From Halochromatium sp. (GTDB taxonomy: Bacteria > Pseudomonadota > Gammaproteobacteria > Chromatiales > Chromatiaceae), in NCBI GenBank assembly GCA_010912705.1, contig POWB01000001.1, positions 62,001 to 126,000 of the forward strand: a stretch of 64,000 nt of DNA, read 5' to 3'. Below the pieces are notes generated by a model. It was not told the DNA's origin and ran no database searches. It worked only from the letters and a program-made list of their open reading frames with translations. Made by a program: the position numbers and the translations under genes. Each line of letters opens with the position of its first letter. Position 1 is the stretch's first letter. This document shows, in pieces, positions 27,062 to 37,198 of the stretch.

Positions 27062-29544
27062 GGATCTGGACTCCGTGGTGTGGCGAGATTCGAAAGACTA
27101 GGAGATTGCCAAGGTTTGCTAGCGCTGGTTTCGCGCAGCAAGCGCTCGGCCTCTTCGACCGGACAAGGACGTGAGATGAGATAACCCTGACCGAGATCAC
27201 AGCCAAGCTCACGCAGCAGATCCAGCTGCTCTTGGGTTTCGATCCCCTCAGCCACCACCGTCACATCTAAGGCCCCGGCCATCGCGATCATCGCGGTCAC
27301 CAAGGCTCGGTCCTCATGGCTCGAGCAGATATCCGAAACGAAGCTGCGGTCAATCTTGATGCAGTCGACCTCGAAACGCCGCAGATAGCTGATCGATGAA
27401 TAGCCGGTTCCGAAGTCATCGATGTGCAGCGCGATCCCTAAGCGCGCTAGCCCCTTCAAACGCGCGCTATTGATCGGGCTTGAATCCATCAACACCGACT
27501 CCGTAATCTCGATGTGCAGATAGTCGGGAGGCAGATGGAACTGGTTTAGGCAGGCCTCGACCCGTTCGATGAGCGAGCCCCGTAACAACTGCACCGGCGA
27601 AATATTGATCGCGACCGGCACAACCGCGAGCCCAGCCGCATCCCAGCGTGCGATCTGCGCACAGACTTCCTGCAGCACCCAATCGCCGATCTCCTCGATC
27701 AGCCCTGTCTGCTCGGCAATCGGGATGAAGCGAGTCGGCGTAATCACCCCGAGCTCAGGGTCAGTCCAGCGCAGCAAGGCCTCAAACCCAGCCAGTTGCA
27801 GTCCGTCGATCCGGAACAAGGGCTGATACTGAATATGCAGTTGACGGTCGCCAACCGCTCGGCGCAGCCGATGCTCGAGCAGCAGACGTTCCGACGCCTT
27901 GATATGAAGCTCCGGGGAGAAATACCGATAGGTGTTGCGGCCAACCGCCTTGGCCCGATACATCGCCAGATCCGCACAGCGAATCAGCTCATCGGCAGTG
28001 GCCGCATCGCGTGGAAACAAGGCCACACCGATGCTCGCGGTCACCACATAATGGCCGTCATCGAGCACGAAGGGTTTCGTCGTTGCCTCCAGAATCTGTT
28101 CCGCCACAGCGTTCGGCTCAGTGTCATCAAGCAAACGGTCGACCAGAACCAGGAGTTCGTCGCCGCCAAACCGCGCCACTTGCGAGCGTCCCTGCTGCTC
28201 GTCTGCACTAAGCGTCTGGAAAACCCGCTTGGCTAAGGTCTTGAGCAGCTGATCACCAATCGCATGACCCAGGTTATCGTTGATCTGCTTGAAGTTGTCG
28301 ATATCCAACAGCAACACGGCCAGCCGCTCATCGGCAAGCTGACACCCCTCGAGATGCGTCTTCAGCAGCTCGCGCATCAGGTGTCGGTTGGGCAAGCCGG
28401 TCAATTGATCATTGAATGCCAGGTCTTCGATCTGTTTGCGATAGGTGCTCAGGCGATGCCCCATCTCGCGCACATCATCGGCTAACAGCCCAATCTCATC
28501 GCCTGACTGCACGGCAATCGTCGGCGTTAGGCTGCCAGCACCGATGGCGCGGGCCGCGCCACGCAAGAGCTCAAGCGGCTGGAGCACCAAACGCCGGAGC
28601 GAGAGATAGAGCACCAGGGCCAACAACACCCCCGAGAGCAATGTCATGACCAGGATCTTGAGTGCTAGGTCGGTCAGCGGTCCCGACAAGGCGACAGCAG
28701 GCATGGCCGCGACGGCATACAGATCGGCATCGATAGGATGTACCTGCAGCAGCCAATCAAAGCCGCCCCAGCGCATCGTCATCGGCTGCACTGTTGTCTT
28801 TTGCATATCAGGCCTGTCTAACCGCCCCAGTTGCTCGAGCAGCACCACTGGCACCTTGGCATCAGCAGCCTCCTCTCCCGCAGCAAACAGCACTTGACCA
28901 TCTGCTGAGACCAACAGCAGCCACCCCCCAAGCATCGGCCGTGTCTCGGCGATCTGCCTATAGATCCCAGCCAGCGAGACAGTCAGTGCAACATAGCCGC
29001 GCAAGCTGTAGCCCCCATCAGCCGACTCGCTAAACTGCTGCGGCAGCTCGATACGACGATAGAACAGGAGGCTCTCGTGCGCGGTATCCAGCCGAGGTAC
29101 AACGGTCGTCGAATACTCCGGCAGCGGTTCTTCAAAAGGCACATCATCGCTCTGCTCATCAAACCCCAAGTCTGCTGCGCGCGCATCCTCCTGACCATCT
29201 GGCAGCAGAAACCGGATCATCAGATATTCAGGATAGGTACGACGGTAATCCTGGAAGAGCTTCAGCAGCGGGGCTTGAAAGAGGAAATAGCGATCTTGGA
29301 CATTCGTTGCGCGAGCGTAGCGCTCGGTCTCAGGCGCGCGTGCTAGCAGTTCGAGGCTCGAGTAGGCGTTATCGACCAGATCACCGAGCGCACGCTCGAC
29401 AAGATGGACAGCCGTATTCAAGCTCTGTCTCGCCTCACGCTCTAGATCGGCGCCCAGATAGCTCCAGCTCAGCCAGCCTGACGCCAGCAGGGGCAAGGCG
29501 ATCAATGGCATCAGCGCGAAGGCCAGCTTGGCTTGCAAACGCAC
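27058..29544 (-). CDS. Membrane GGDEF-EAL c-di-GMP protein with periplasmic sensor domain (MbaA-like)
   Basis: This 828-residue protein has a membrane helix at 1-30, a large periplasmic region (~31-295, Cache-like), a second helix (~300-320), a HAMP segment, a GGDEF domain (~395-560) and an EAL domain (~570-815). The GGDEF signature reads GGDEL (~459), so cyclase activity is doubtful. The EAL domain keeps FEALLRW, NISPVQL, HIEITES, DDFGTGYSS, CIKIDRSF and AEGIETQEQ, so phosphodiesterase activity is likely. The GTG start is two bases after the stop of the PotD-like gene, and the stop overlaps fructokinase. A polyamine-binding protein directly upstream parallels the NspS-MbaA pair of Vibrio cholerae. 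Confidence 0.9.
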   Translation of the reverse strand: MRLQAKLAFALMPLIALPLLASGWLSWSYLGADLEREARQSLNTAVHLVERALGDLVDNAYSSLELLARAPETERYARATNVQDRYFLFQAPLLKLFQDYRRTYPEYLMIRFLLPDGQEDARAADLGFDEQSDDVPFEEPLPEYSTTVVPRLDTAHESLLFYRRIELPQQFSESADGGYSLRGYVALTVSLAGIYRQIAETRPMLGGWLLLVSADGQVLFAAGEEAADAKVPVVLLEQLGRLDRPDMQKTTVQPMTMRWGGFDWLLQVHPIDADLYAVAAMPAVALSGPLTDLALKILVMTLLSGVLLALVLYLSLRRLVLQPLELLRGAARAIGAGSLTPTIAVQSGDEIGLLADDVREMGHRLSTYRKQIEDLAFNDQLTGLPNRHLMRELLKTHLEGCQLADERLAVLLLDIDNFKQINDNLGHAIGDQLLKTLAKRVFQTLSADEQQGRSQVARFGGDELLVLVDRLLDDTEPNAVAEQILEATTKPFVLDDGHYVVTASIGVALFPRDAATADELIRCADLAMYRAKAVGRNTYRYFSPELHIKASERLLLEHRLRRAVGDRQLHIQYQPLFRIDGLQLAGFEALLRWTDPELGVITPTRFIPIAEQTGLIEEIGDWVLQEVCAQIARWDAAGLAVVPVAINISPVQLLRGSLIERVEACLNQFHLPPDYLHIEITESVLMDSSPINSARLKGLARLGIALHIDDFGTGYSSISYLRRFEVDCIKIDRSFVSDICSSHEDRALVTAMIAMAGALDVTVVAEGIETQEQLDLLRELGCDLGQGYLISRPCPVEEAERLLRETSASKPWQSPSLSNLATPRSPDP

Positions 29545-29546
29545 CT

Positions 29547-30659
29547 TTACTGGCCGTAGACGATCGCTGAGTAGGCCTCAACCCGGCGACGCAAAGCATC
29601 AGGGGAAAGCGGCTTGTAATGCTCGCAGCGCGCAAGCGTCGCGGTGGACGGATAGATGAGTGGATCATCGAGAAAGGCGGCTGGCAGCAGCTTTTCGGCG
29701 GCCAGATTCGGCGTCGCGTAAGACAGATAGCGGGCATTGCGCGCCGCGATCTCGGGGCGGTTGAGAAAATCGATGAAGCTCAAAGCCAGCGTCTTATCGC
29801 CCTGCGCCGCAACAGTCAGATAGTCGATCCAGATCGCCGATCCCTCTTCCGGCACCAGATAGCGGATCGCCTCATGCTGATCCATCAGCATCGCCGCGTC
29901 GCCACTATAGCTCATTGCCGCAATCACCTCGCCGCTGATCAGCTGTGAGTCTGGACCCAGATCAAGGGTGCCGTAATCCCGCAGCGCAGGCTTCTGCTCC
30001 AAGAGCAGACTCACGGCCTGATCGATCTCCTCAGGAACCTCAGTATTCATCGAGAAGCCAAGCGCCTTCAATGCCATGCCAATCAGATCATAGCGATCAG
30101 CGATCATCATCACCCGTCCGACCAAGGCTGCATCCGGGCGCATGAGATCCATCCAGCGTTGCGGCGGCTCGGGAATGAGGTCAGAGCGATAGGCGATACC
30201 CGTTGTGCCCCAGAAGTAAGGCACGGCGTAACCGCTGGTGCCAGGGTAGGCCTGATCGATGGCCTGATCGATATGCTGAATCTGAGGTGCCAAGGACGGA
30301 TCGATCGGTGCGATCCAGCCAATTCGCCGATAGCTTGCAACGGCAGCGCTATCGAGGACGATGACATCAAAGCCCTTGCCATCAGTCTGCGCAACAAGCC
30401 GATCGCGAGCATCATCGCTGTCGAAAAAGTCGAACTTGATCTGGACGCCATGCTCCTGCTCGAAGATCTCAACCAAGCTTGGATCAAGATAGTCCGGCCA
30501 GGTCAACAGGCGTAGCGCGCGCGCGGTGGGCTCTGCCACTGCGCTCGATGCGAACGACGCTAACAAGACCAGAAGGATACCGAGACAAACTGACTGCAGA
30601 CGCTGGCTGAGGCTGGTACTGGCGCTAAGACTCAGGCTCGCTCGCCTAGAGATGCTCAT
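29547..30659 (-). CDS. PotD/NspS-like periplasmic polyamine-binding protein
   Basis: This 370-residue solute-binding protein begins MSISRRASLS with a signal peptide ending near ASSAVAEP. The mature part follows the PotD/PotF pattern: LRLLTWPDYLDPSLVEIFEQ, FDVIVLDSAAVASYRRIGW, VPYFWGTTGIAYRSD and AAMSYSGDAAMLMDQ. Such proteins bind spermidine, putrescine or norspermidine. No permease or ATPase gene of a polyamine ABC transporter is nearby; the next gene encodes a membrane c-di-GMP enzyme. This makes a sensory role more likely than transport. The start at 30659 is chosen to give the signal peptide; its ribosome-binding site is weak. Confidence 0.87.
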   Translation of the reverse strand: MSISRRASLSLSASTSLSQRLQSVCLGILLVLLASFASSAVAEPTARALRLLTWPDYLDPSLVEIFEQEHGVQIKFDFFDSDDARDRLVAQTDGKGFDVIVLDSAAVASYRRIGWIAPIDPSLAPQIQHIDQAIDQAYPGTSGYAVPYFWGTTGIAYRSDLIPEPPQRWMDLMRPDAALVGRVMMIADRYDLIGMALKALGFSMNTEVPEEIDQAVSLLLEQKPALRDYGTLDLGPDSQLISGEVIAAMSYSGDAAMLMDQHEAIRYLVPEEGSAIWIDYLTVAAQGDKTLALSFIDFLNRPEIAARNARYLSYATPNLAAEKLLPAAFLDDPLIYPSTATLARCEHYKPLSPDALRRRVEAYSAIVYGQ

Positions 30660-30696
30660 CTTAAAGCGCGGACGGGAGCGGGAGCGAGACCAAGGA

Positions 30697-31020
30697 TCAG
30701 TAGCCGTAGCCACCTGTCGTGATGCGCTTGATGGCACCATCGCGAACCTCGATCCGGTTGATAAAACGCCGCGGACCAAAGTTATAGGTCCAGATCTCGT
30801 AAGGCTTAGCCACATAATCAGTGTAGTAATGCTGCCGCTGAGGATCGTATCGCTCCACCGCAATCCGATCCTCGCGCTGCTCGATCTGGGCCGGCTCGCC
30901 GCAGAGCTGTTTCAGTCGCAAGGTGCTGTCGCCTTCCGAGATCGCGCTGTTGCCACAGCGTAGTGCCTGAGCAGGTGCCGCGATCAGCAGCAAGCAGCTC
31001 AGCAAGGCCCATCTATGCAT
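30697..31020 (-). CDS. DUF2845 exported protein
   Basis: This 107-residue protein has a signal peptide (LLSCLLLIAAPAQALRCG), two Cys residues early in the mature chain (LRCGN and KQLCGEP) and the DUF2845 pattern ending YEIWTYNFGPRRFINRIEV. Members are small periplasmic proteins of unknown function, common in Gammaproteobacteria. GAGGAGG lies seven bases before the ATG. It is the first gene of the polyamine/c-di-GMP/sucrose cluster, 37 bp before the PotD-like gene and about 110 bp after greA. Confidence 0.85.
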   Translation of the reverse strand: MHRWALLSCLLLIAAPAQALRCGNSAISEGDSTLRLKQLCGEPAQIEQREDRIAVERYDPQRQHYYTDYVAKPYEIWTYNFGPRRFINRIEVRDGAIKRITTGGYGY

Positions 31021-31133
31021 TGTGATACCTCCTCACCTAGATTCATGGCGCCGAACTCGTATGACTCGACGCGATCAGCAGTGATTAGGATTATAGGCCC
31101 ATTCCTGGATCAGGCATCAGAGCACAGGCCCAA

Positions 31134-31610
31134 TTACTCGTAACGCACCTCAAGGATCTCGAACTCACGCTGACCGCCAGGGGCCGCGACCAAGGCCGTA
31201 TCGCCTTCCGCCTTGCCGATTAGACCACGGGCGATCGGTGAGCCAACCGAGATCTTGCCCTGCTTGATGTCGGCCTCATCATCGCCGACGATGACAAAGG
31301 TATGCTCCTCATCCTTATCGATCTCGAGCACATCGACTGTGGCGCCAAACACGACCCGACCACCGGGATTGAGCTTGGTCACATCGATGATCTCGGCGTT
31401 CGAGAGCTTGCTTTCGATCTCCTTGATACGGCCTTCGATGAAGCCCTGCTGCTCCCGCGCCGCGTGATACTCGGCATTCTCTTTCAGATCACCGTGCGCG
31501 CGCGCTTCGGCAATGGCTTCGATCACACGTGGGCGCTCAATACGCTTCAGTCGCTCGAGCTCCTCACGGAGCTGCTCGGCGCCTCTTGCCGTGAGAGGGA
31601 TTCTATTCAT
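31134..31610 (-). CDS. greA: Transcription elongation factor GreA
   Basis: This 158-residue factor rescues backtracked RNA polymerase by stimulating transcript cleavage. The N-terminal coiled coil runs from ~10 to 75 and carries the acidic tip in [16 protein letters not shown]; the C-terminal FKBP-like domain has [14 protein letters not shown]. It lies downstream of carAB as in many Gammaproteobacteria, but after a ~310-bp gap. Its ribosome-binding site (GAGGAGG) is part of a leader element that recurs before dabA. Confidence 0.96.
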   Translation of the reverse strand: MNRIPLTARGAEQLREELERLKRIERPRVIEAIAEARAHGDLKENAEYHAAREQQGFIEGRIKEIESKLSNAEIIDVTKLNPGGRVVFGATVDVLEIDKDEEHTFVIVGDDEADIKQGKISVGSPIARGLIGKAEGDTALVAAPGGQREFEILEVRYE

Positions 31611-31656
31611 CAGTTCCTCCTCGAGAAACCCGGCCTTCAGGGCGGGGTAGTTGACG
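31611..31656 (-). repeat. Leader element before greA, shared with dabA
   Basis: On the minus strand the segment reads GTCAACTACCCCGCCCTGAA, then GGCCGGGTTTCTCGAGGAG and the last bases before the greA ATG. The same order of words occurs at 62260-62330 before dabA. The GC-rich palindromic words resemble ends of IS200/IS605-type elements, which is an inference. It supplies the Shine-Dalgarno sequence of greA. Confidence 0.55.
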
Positions 31657-31718
31657 CGGACATCCTCTTACTCTCGGGCGCGTCATTGCGCGCCCACTGA
31701 ATAAGTCGTTCGACACAT

Positions 31719-31754
31719 CTTGCCTACAATCCTGCCTACAATCTTGCCTGCACT
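31719..31754. repeat. 12-bp tandem repeat in the carB-greA gap
   Basis: CTTGCCTACAAT, CCTGCCTACAAT and CTTGCCTGCACT form three consecutive 12-bp units. The rest of the 31657-31923 gap shows no gene that I can support. Confidence 0.7.
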
Positions 31755-31923
31755 AGGGCATAGATTGCGCCGGCTTGGAATGGTGTTTAGGTTGCAGGTC
31801 GGTTGCGGGGGGCAGTACCCTCAGTGAGGAACCGACCGCTCGGTCGACGCGCTGGGATCATCGTGAAGTGACCCCGGCGAGCGGGGCGATACAAGGGTGC
31901 AGAGACTAACCGCGCAGGGGCAG

Positions 31924-34900
31924 TCAGTAAAGTGTCTGTAACTGAGTAATCTCGAGCAGGTCACCCGCCTTGAGCGCGAGGCAGGTCGCCTCAGCCCCCG
32001 CAATCGTGGTGGTGTAGCTCACCTTGTGTTGCAAGGCCGCGCGTCGAATCGCTGCTGAATCGGCAATCGCCTCGGCACCCTCAGTGGTATTGACGATGAA
32101 ACGCACCTCGCCGTTCTTGATCATATCGACGATGTGTGGCCGACCTTCCTTGACCTTGTTGACGCCGATGCAGTCCATACCAGCCTCTTGCACGGCGCGT
32201 GCGGTGCCATGGGTGCCATAGAGGCTGAAGCCAAGCTCGAGCAGCTGACGGGCGACCGCCAGCATCCGGGTCTTATCCGCATCCCGGATACTGAGCATGG
32301 CCTTGCCGGGCCGCGGCAGTGCCATGCCAGCGCCTTCGACCGCCTTGCCGAAGGCCTCGGCGAAGGTCCGACCGATCCCCATCACCTCGCCGGTCGACTT
32401 CATCTCCGGCCCTAGTAGGGTATCGACACCAGGGAACTTAACGAAGGGAAACACCGCTTCCTTGACGCAGTAGCGCGTCGGCGCGACCTCGAGCAGCATC
32501 CCTTGCTCGGCTAGCGAGCGCCCAGCCATGCAGCGCGCGCCGACCTTGGCGAGAGGGACACCAACCGCCTTCGACACGAAGGGCACGGTGCGCGAGGCCC
32601 GCGGGTTCACTTCCAGGATATAGATATCATCACCCTTGATCGCGAACTGGGCGTTCATCAGCCCACGAACGCCAAGTGCGAGCCCCATCGCCGCCATCTG
32701 CTCGCGCATCTGGTCTTGCAGCTCGGGGCTCAGGGTATAGGGTGGCAGCGAGCAGGCCGAATCACCAGAGTGCACCCCGGCCTGCTCGATATGCTCCATG
32801 ATGCCGCCGATCAGCACCGACTCACCGTCACAGACGGCATCGACATCCACCTCGATCGCATCCTCAAGGAAGCGATCTAGCAGCACCGGCGCCGCATTCG
32901 AGACGCTCACTGCATTGCGAATGTAACGGCGCAGATCGGCCTCATCGTAGACCAGCTCCATCGCCCTGCCACCGAGCACATAGGATGGCCGCACCACCAG
33001 TGGGTAGCCGATCTCAGCCGCGCGTTCCACCGCCTCGCTCTCGCTGCGTGCGGTCGCATTTGGCGGTTGTCTCAGGCCGAGCTGGGTAATCAGCCGCTGG
33101 AAGCGCTCGCGATCCTCGGCATGGTCGATGCTGTCCGGCGAGGTCCCGATGATCGGCACCCCGGCCGCCTCGAGATCGCGCGCCAGCTTCAGTGGCGTCT
33201 GTCCGCCATACTGCACGATCACCCCATAAGGCCGCTCGGTCTCGACGATAGCGAGCACGTCCTCGACCGTCAGCGGCTCGAAGTAGAGCCGATCGGAGGT
33301 GTCATAGTCGGTGGAGACGGTCTCCGGATTACAGTTGACCATGATGGTCTCGAAGCCATCATCGCGCAGCGCGAAGGCCGCATGGACACAGCAATAATCG
33401 AATTCGATGCCCTGCCCGATTCGGTTTGGACCGCCACCGAGCACCATGATCTTCTTGGCATCGGTCGGCGCTGCCTCGCACTCTTCCTCATAGGTCGAGT
33501 ACAGATAGGCCGTGCTGGTTGCAAACTCGGCAGCGCAGGTATCGACACGTTTGAACACCGGCCGAATCCCAAGCGCGCGGCGGCGCTCACGGATCACCTC
33601 CTCAGCCTGCTTGGTCAGCGCAGCCAGGCGCCGATCCGAGAACCCGCGCCGCTTCAATCCACGCAGACGCTCCGCATCCAGCGCCTCCAGCCCCTGCACT
33701 CGGACCTCGTGCTCGATCGCCACCAGCTCATCGATCTGGGCTAGGAACCAGGGATCGATCTTGGTCAGCGTCTGCACCTCGTCCAGGGTCATCCCGGCCC
33801 GCAGCGCATCGGCCAGATAGAAGATGCGCTCAGCGCCCGGTTGGCGCAGCTCGGTGCGCAATCGGCCGAGCGACTGCGGATCGGACAGATTCAGCATCTC
33901 ATTGAGACCGTCCTTGTCGGTCTCGAGCCCGCGCAGTGCTTTCTGCAGTGATTCTTGGAAGGTGCGGCCAATCGCCATCACCTCCCCGACCGATTTCATC
34001 TGCGTGGTCAGATGGGCATCGGCGAGCGGAAACTTCTCGAACGCAAAGCGCGGGATCTTGGTGACCACATAATCGATCGCCGGCTCGAACGAGGCCGGGG
34101 TGGCACCACCGGTGATCTCGTTGCGCAGCTCATCGAGGGTGTAGCCGACCGCGAGCTTGGCGGCAACCTTGGCGATCGGGAAGCCGGTCGCCTTTGAGGC
34201 CAGTGCTGAAGAGCGCGAGACGCGTGGGTTCATCTCGATGATGATCATGCGGCCATCGTCGGGATGGATCGCGAACTGCACGTTCGAGCCGCCGGTATCG
34301 ACACCGATCTCGCGCAGCACCGCGAGCGAGGCATCGCGCATGCGCTGGTATTCCTTATCGGTCAGCGTCTGCGCCGGGGCCACCGTAATCGAGTCGCCGG
34401 TGTGCACGCCCATGGGATCGAGGTTCTCGATCGAGCAGACGATGATGCAGTTGTCCTTGTGGTCGCGCACCACTTCCATCTCGTACTCTTTCCAGCCCAG
34501 CGCTGACTCCTCGATCAGCAGCTCATTGACCGGCGAGAGATCGAGACCGCGGGTGCAGATCTCCTCGAACTCTTCATGGTTGTAGGCGATGCCACCGCCG
34601 CTGCCGCCCATGGTGAACGAGGGCCGGATGATGGTCGGGAAGCCGATCTGCGCCTGCACCTGGATCGCCTCTTCCAGACTATGCGCAATCGCCGAGCGTG
34701 GCATATCCAGACCAATCCGGCGCATCGCCTGACGGAACAGATCACGATCCTCAGCCTTGTCGATCGCCTCGCGCGAGGCGCCGATCATCTCCACCCCGTA
34801 GCGCTCCAGCACGCCCTCGGTGACCAAATCCAACGCGCAATTGAGCGCCGTCTGTCCGCCCATGGTCGGTAGCAGCGCATCTGGGCGCTCGTGGGCGATG

Positions 34901-35130
34901 ATGCGCTCGAGCACGCGCCAGTTGATCGGCTCGATGTAGGTGGCGTCGGCCATCTCCGGGTCGGTCATGATGGTCGCCGGATTCGAGTTCACCAGCACCA
35001 CGCGGAAGCCCTCCTCGCGCAGCGCCTTGCAGGCTTGAGCACCGGAGTAATCGAACTCGCAGGCCTGCCCGATCACAATCGGCCCGGCGCCAATGATCAG
35101 GATGCTCTGGATGTCTGTGCGCTTGGGCAT
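31924..35130 (-). CDS. carB: Carbamoyl-phosphate synthase large subunit
   Basis: This 1068-residue subunit makes carbamoyl phosphate for arginine and pyrimidine synthesis from bicarbonate, ATP and ammonia channelled from CarA. Two homologous ATP-grasp halves are visible: the first opens [20 protein letters not shown], the second [20 protein letters not shown]. An MGS-like allosteric domain (~930-1068; [16 protein letters not shown]) closes the chain. Length matches E. coli CarB (1073). It follows carA by 110 bp. Confidence 0.97.
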   Translation of the reverse strand: MPKRTDIQSILIIGAGPIVIGQACEFDYSGAQACKALREEGFRVVLVNSNPATIMTDPEMADATYIEPINWRVLERIIAHERPDALLPTMGGQTALNCALDLVTEGVLERYGVEMIGASREAIDKAEDRDLFRQAMRRIGLDMPRSAIAHSLEEAIQVQAQIGFPTIIRPSFTMGGSGGGIAYNHEEFEEICTRGLDLSPVNELLIEESALGWKEYEMEVVRDHKDNCIIVCSIENLDPMGVHTGDSITVAPAQTLTDKEYQRMRDASLAVLREIGVDTGGSNVQFAIHPDDGRMIIIEMNPRVSRSSALASKATGFPIAKVAAKLAVGYTLDELRNEITGGATPASFEPAIDYVVTKIPRFAFEKFPLADAHLTTQMKSVGEVMAIGRTFQESLQKALRGLETDKDGLNEMLNLSDPQSLGRLRTELRQPGAERIFYLADALRAGMTLDEVQTLTKIDPWFLAQIDELVAIEHEVRVQGLEALDAERLRGLKRRGFSDRRLAALTKQAEEVIRERRRALGIRPVFKRVDTCAAEFATSTAYLYSTYEEECEAAPTDAKKIMVLGGGPNRIGQGIEFDYCCVHAAFALRDDGFETIMVNCNPETVSTDYDTSDRLYFEPLTVEDVLAIVETERPYGVIVQYGGQTPLKLARDLEAAGVPIIGTSPDSIDHAEDRERFQRLITQLGLRQPPNATARSESEAVERAAEIGYPLVVRPSYVLGGRAMELVYDEADLRRYIRNAVSVSNAAPVLLDRFLEDAIEVDVDAVCDGESVLIGGIMEHIEQAGVHSGDSACSLPPYTLSPELQDQMREQMAAMGLALGVRGLMNAQFAIKGDDIYILEVNPRASRTVPFVSKAVGVPLAKVGARCMAGRSLAEQGMLLEVAPTRYCVKEAVFPFVKFPGVDTLLGPEMKSTGEVMGIGRTFAEAFGKAVEGAGMALPRPGKAMLSIRDADKTRMLAVARQLLELGFSLYGTHGTARAVQEAGMDCIGVNKVKEGRPHIVDMIKNGEVRFIVNTTEGAEAIADSAAIRRAALQHKVSYTTTIAGAEATCLALKAGDLLEITQLQTLY

Positions 35131-35240
35131 GGGCTGAGAGGTGTCCGAAGTCTGCTACTGGAATAAGGTCGTGATTATTTAACGTGAATCTCGCGCGATT
35201 CATCTTCCGGGGTGGCGGGCCGCTACCTACTCTCCACTCT

Positions 35241-36392
35241 CTAACTACCGCCCGAGCGCGCGTCCATCATGCTGACGAACTGGGCAAACAAGGGCTCGAC
35301 ATCATGCGGCCCTGGGCTTGCCTCTGGGTGGCCCTGGAAACTAAAGGCCGGATGCTCGCGGTGCCGCAGTCCCTGCAGTGAGCCATCGAACAGCGAGCGA
35401 TGGGTCGCCTCGACCGCGGCTGACAGGCTTTGCTCATCGATCGCAAAGCCGTGGTTTTGACTACTGATCATGACCTGTCCGGTCGCCAGATCCTGTACCG
35501 GATGGTTGGCACCATGATGGCCAAACTTCATCTTGACGCTCTGCGCACCGCAAGCAAGACCCAGTAGCTGATGCCCGAGACAGATGCCGAACAAGGGAAG
35601 ATCACGCGCCAGCAGCTCGCGGATGGCCTCGATCGCGTAGCCGCAAGGCTCGGGATCACCCGGGCCGTTGCTCAGGAAGACACCGGCAGGCGCCAGCTCC
35701 AGCACCTCAGCGACGGGGGTCTGCGGCGGCACCACCGTCACCCGGCAGCCATGGTCGACCAACAGCCGCAGGATATTGCGCTTGATGCCGAAATCGTAGG
35801 CCACAACATGGTGGCGGAAGTGTTCGTCGTCCCAGGCCAGCGGTTCGGGCAGCCCTTGCTCTAGGCTCCAGGTGCCCTGGGTCCAGCGATAAGCACTGCT
35901 AACGCCAGCCTCACGGGCTAGATCCATCCCTTTGAGACCGGGAAAGGCGGTGGCCGCGACCAAGGCGCCCTGCTCGTCGAGATCTTCACCAGCGATCAGG
36001 CAGCCATTTTGCGCCCCCTTTTCGCGCAGCAGTCGCGTCAGGCGACGGGTATCGATATCGGCGATGCCGACCACCCCGCTGCGCTCGAGATAGTCACTAA
36101 GGGTCTCGCGGCGACGGAAGTTGCTCGCTTGCACCGGCAGATCGCGAATGATCAGGCCAGCAGCCTGAACCGCAGGCGACTCTTCATCCTCGTCATTGGT
36201 GCCGGTGTTGCCGATATGTGGATAGGTGAGGGTGACCAACTGACGCCGATAAGAGGGGTCAGTCAGAATCTCCTGATAACCCGTCATCGCCGTGTTGAAC
36301 ACGACCTCGCCGACGCTTTGGCCGCGCGCGCCGATGGACGTCCCGCGAAAGACCGAGCCGTCTTGCAGGACCAATACCGCAGGAATAGTCAA
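35241..36392 (-). CDS. carA: Carbamoyl-phosphate synthase small subunit
   Basis: This is the glutamine amidotransferase subunit, which hydrolyses glutamine to feed ammonia to CarB. The N-terminal domain has [20 protein letters not shown]; the class I glutaminase has [16 protein letters not shown] with the nucleophilic Cys, and [11 protein letters not shown] with the catalytic His/Glu. A TTG at 36392 is taken as the start: GGAGA lies five bases upstream, the resulting 383 residues match E. coli CarA (382) position for position at the N terminus, and E. coli carA is itself known to start at TTG. The open frame extends upstream to 36500 without supporting similarity. The 36393-36571 leader could hold pyrimidine or arginine control, but no clear operator is visible. 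Confidence 0.95.
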   Translation of the reverse strand: MTIPAVLVLQDGSVFRGTSIGARGQSVGEVVFNTAMTGYQEILTDPSYRRQLVTLTYPHIGNTGTNDEDEESPAVQAAGLIIRDLPVQASNFRRRETLSDYLERSGVVGIADIDTRRLTRLLREKGAQNGCLIAGEDLDEQGALVAATAFPGLKGMDLAREAGVSSAYRWTQGTWSLEQGLPEPLAWDDEHFRHHVVAYDFGIKRNILRLLVDHGCRVTVVPPQTPVAEVLELAPAGVFLSNGPGDPEPCGYAIEAIRELLARDLPLFGICLGHQLLGLACGAQSVKMKFGHHGANHPVQDLATGQVMISSQNHGFAIDEQSLSAAVEATHRSLFDGSLQGLRHREHPAFSFQGHPEASPGPHDVEPLFAQFVSMMDARSGGS

Positions 36393-36571
36393 CGCAGTCT
36401 CCGAGGCAGTTACAGCCGCCAGGGTCGCAGCCGTGCAAAACGGATCGGATGTTAGCGAAACCCCGCGCCCCTGTCCATGGCCAGTGCTGCACTGCAACAA
36501 CTAGGTCACAGAATACAGGCGCTCAGCACCGATCTGATGAGCAAGGCCGAACGCCCTGCTCGTTGGCGCTT

Positions 36572-37006
36572 TCAAAGATGGGACTCAACCCAGCGAACGA
36601 TCCCATTGGTGTCCATGGCCCCCGCTTGCCGTGCGCGTTCTTGGCCACCAACGAAGATCGCCAAGGTCGGGATGCTGCGGATGCCAAAACGCATCGCCAG
36701 CCCCTGCTCCTCCTCGGTGTTAACCTTAGCCAGCCGGGTCCGTGGCTCGAGCCGCGAGGCTGCCGCCTCGAAGGCCGGTGCCATCATCTTGCAAGGACCA
36801 CACCAAGAGGCCCAAAAGTCGACGACCAACGGGATGTCGCTACGCATCGCATGGCGCTCGAAGCTCGCCTGACTGAGTGCAAACGGATGGCCATCGAACA
36901 AGGCGCGATGGCACTGACCGCAGCGCCCGCCATCGGCCAAACGCTGCGGTGGAAGCCGGTTGATCGCATCGCAATGCGGACAGACGATGTGGATAGGCGT
37001 TGTCAT
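36572..37006 (-). CDS. trxC: Thioredoxin 2 (TrxC)
   Basis: This 144-residue thioredoxin has an N-terminal zinc-binding extension with two CxxC motifs (VCPHCDA and RCGQCHR) and a standard thioredoxin fold with active site WASWCGPCKM and the cis-proline loop IRSIPTLAIF. TrxC reduces cytoplasmic disulfides and is often induced by oxidative stress. It is divergent from cnoX, another thioredoxin-fold protein. Confidence 0.95.
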   Translation of the reverse strand: MTTPIHIVCPHCDAINRLPPQRLADGGRCGQCHRALFDGHPFALSQASFERHAMRSDIPLVVDFWASWCGPCKMMAPAFEAAASRLEPRTRLAKVNTEEEQGLAMRFGIRSIPTLAIFVGGQERARQAGAMDTNGIVRWVESHL

Positions 37007-37035
37007 CGATATGTCTCCAGTGATGATCTGAGCTG

Positions 37036-37077
37036 TTAGGTGATCATGATTAGGTAATCATGATTAGGTAATCATGA
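37036..37077. repeat. 14-bp tandem repeat between trxC and cnoX
   Basis: TTAGGTGATCATGA followed by two copies of TTAGGTAATCATGA. Each unit contains the palindrome ATCATGAT across the junction. It sits in the divergent promoter region and could act as an operator array, which is unproven. Confidence 0.8.
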
Positions 37078-37198
37078 TCCGCAGATGCGAGCCTGTTCGC
37101 GTAGACAACTGCTTGATTGCAACCCTGCCGACAATTATTTTCCACTGTAAGCCAAACTGCCACTGCGGCTTCATCTTGTGCCCCCATAGAGAAACATC

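Noticed and set aside
36393..36500. Upstream extension of carA
   Set aside because: The extra 36 residues do not resemble CarA; the TTG at 36392 gives the family length and has a ribosome-binding site.
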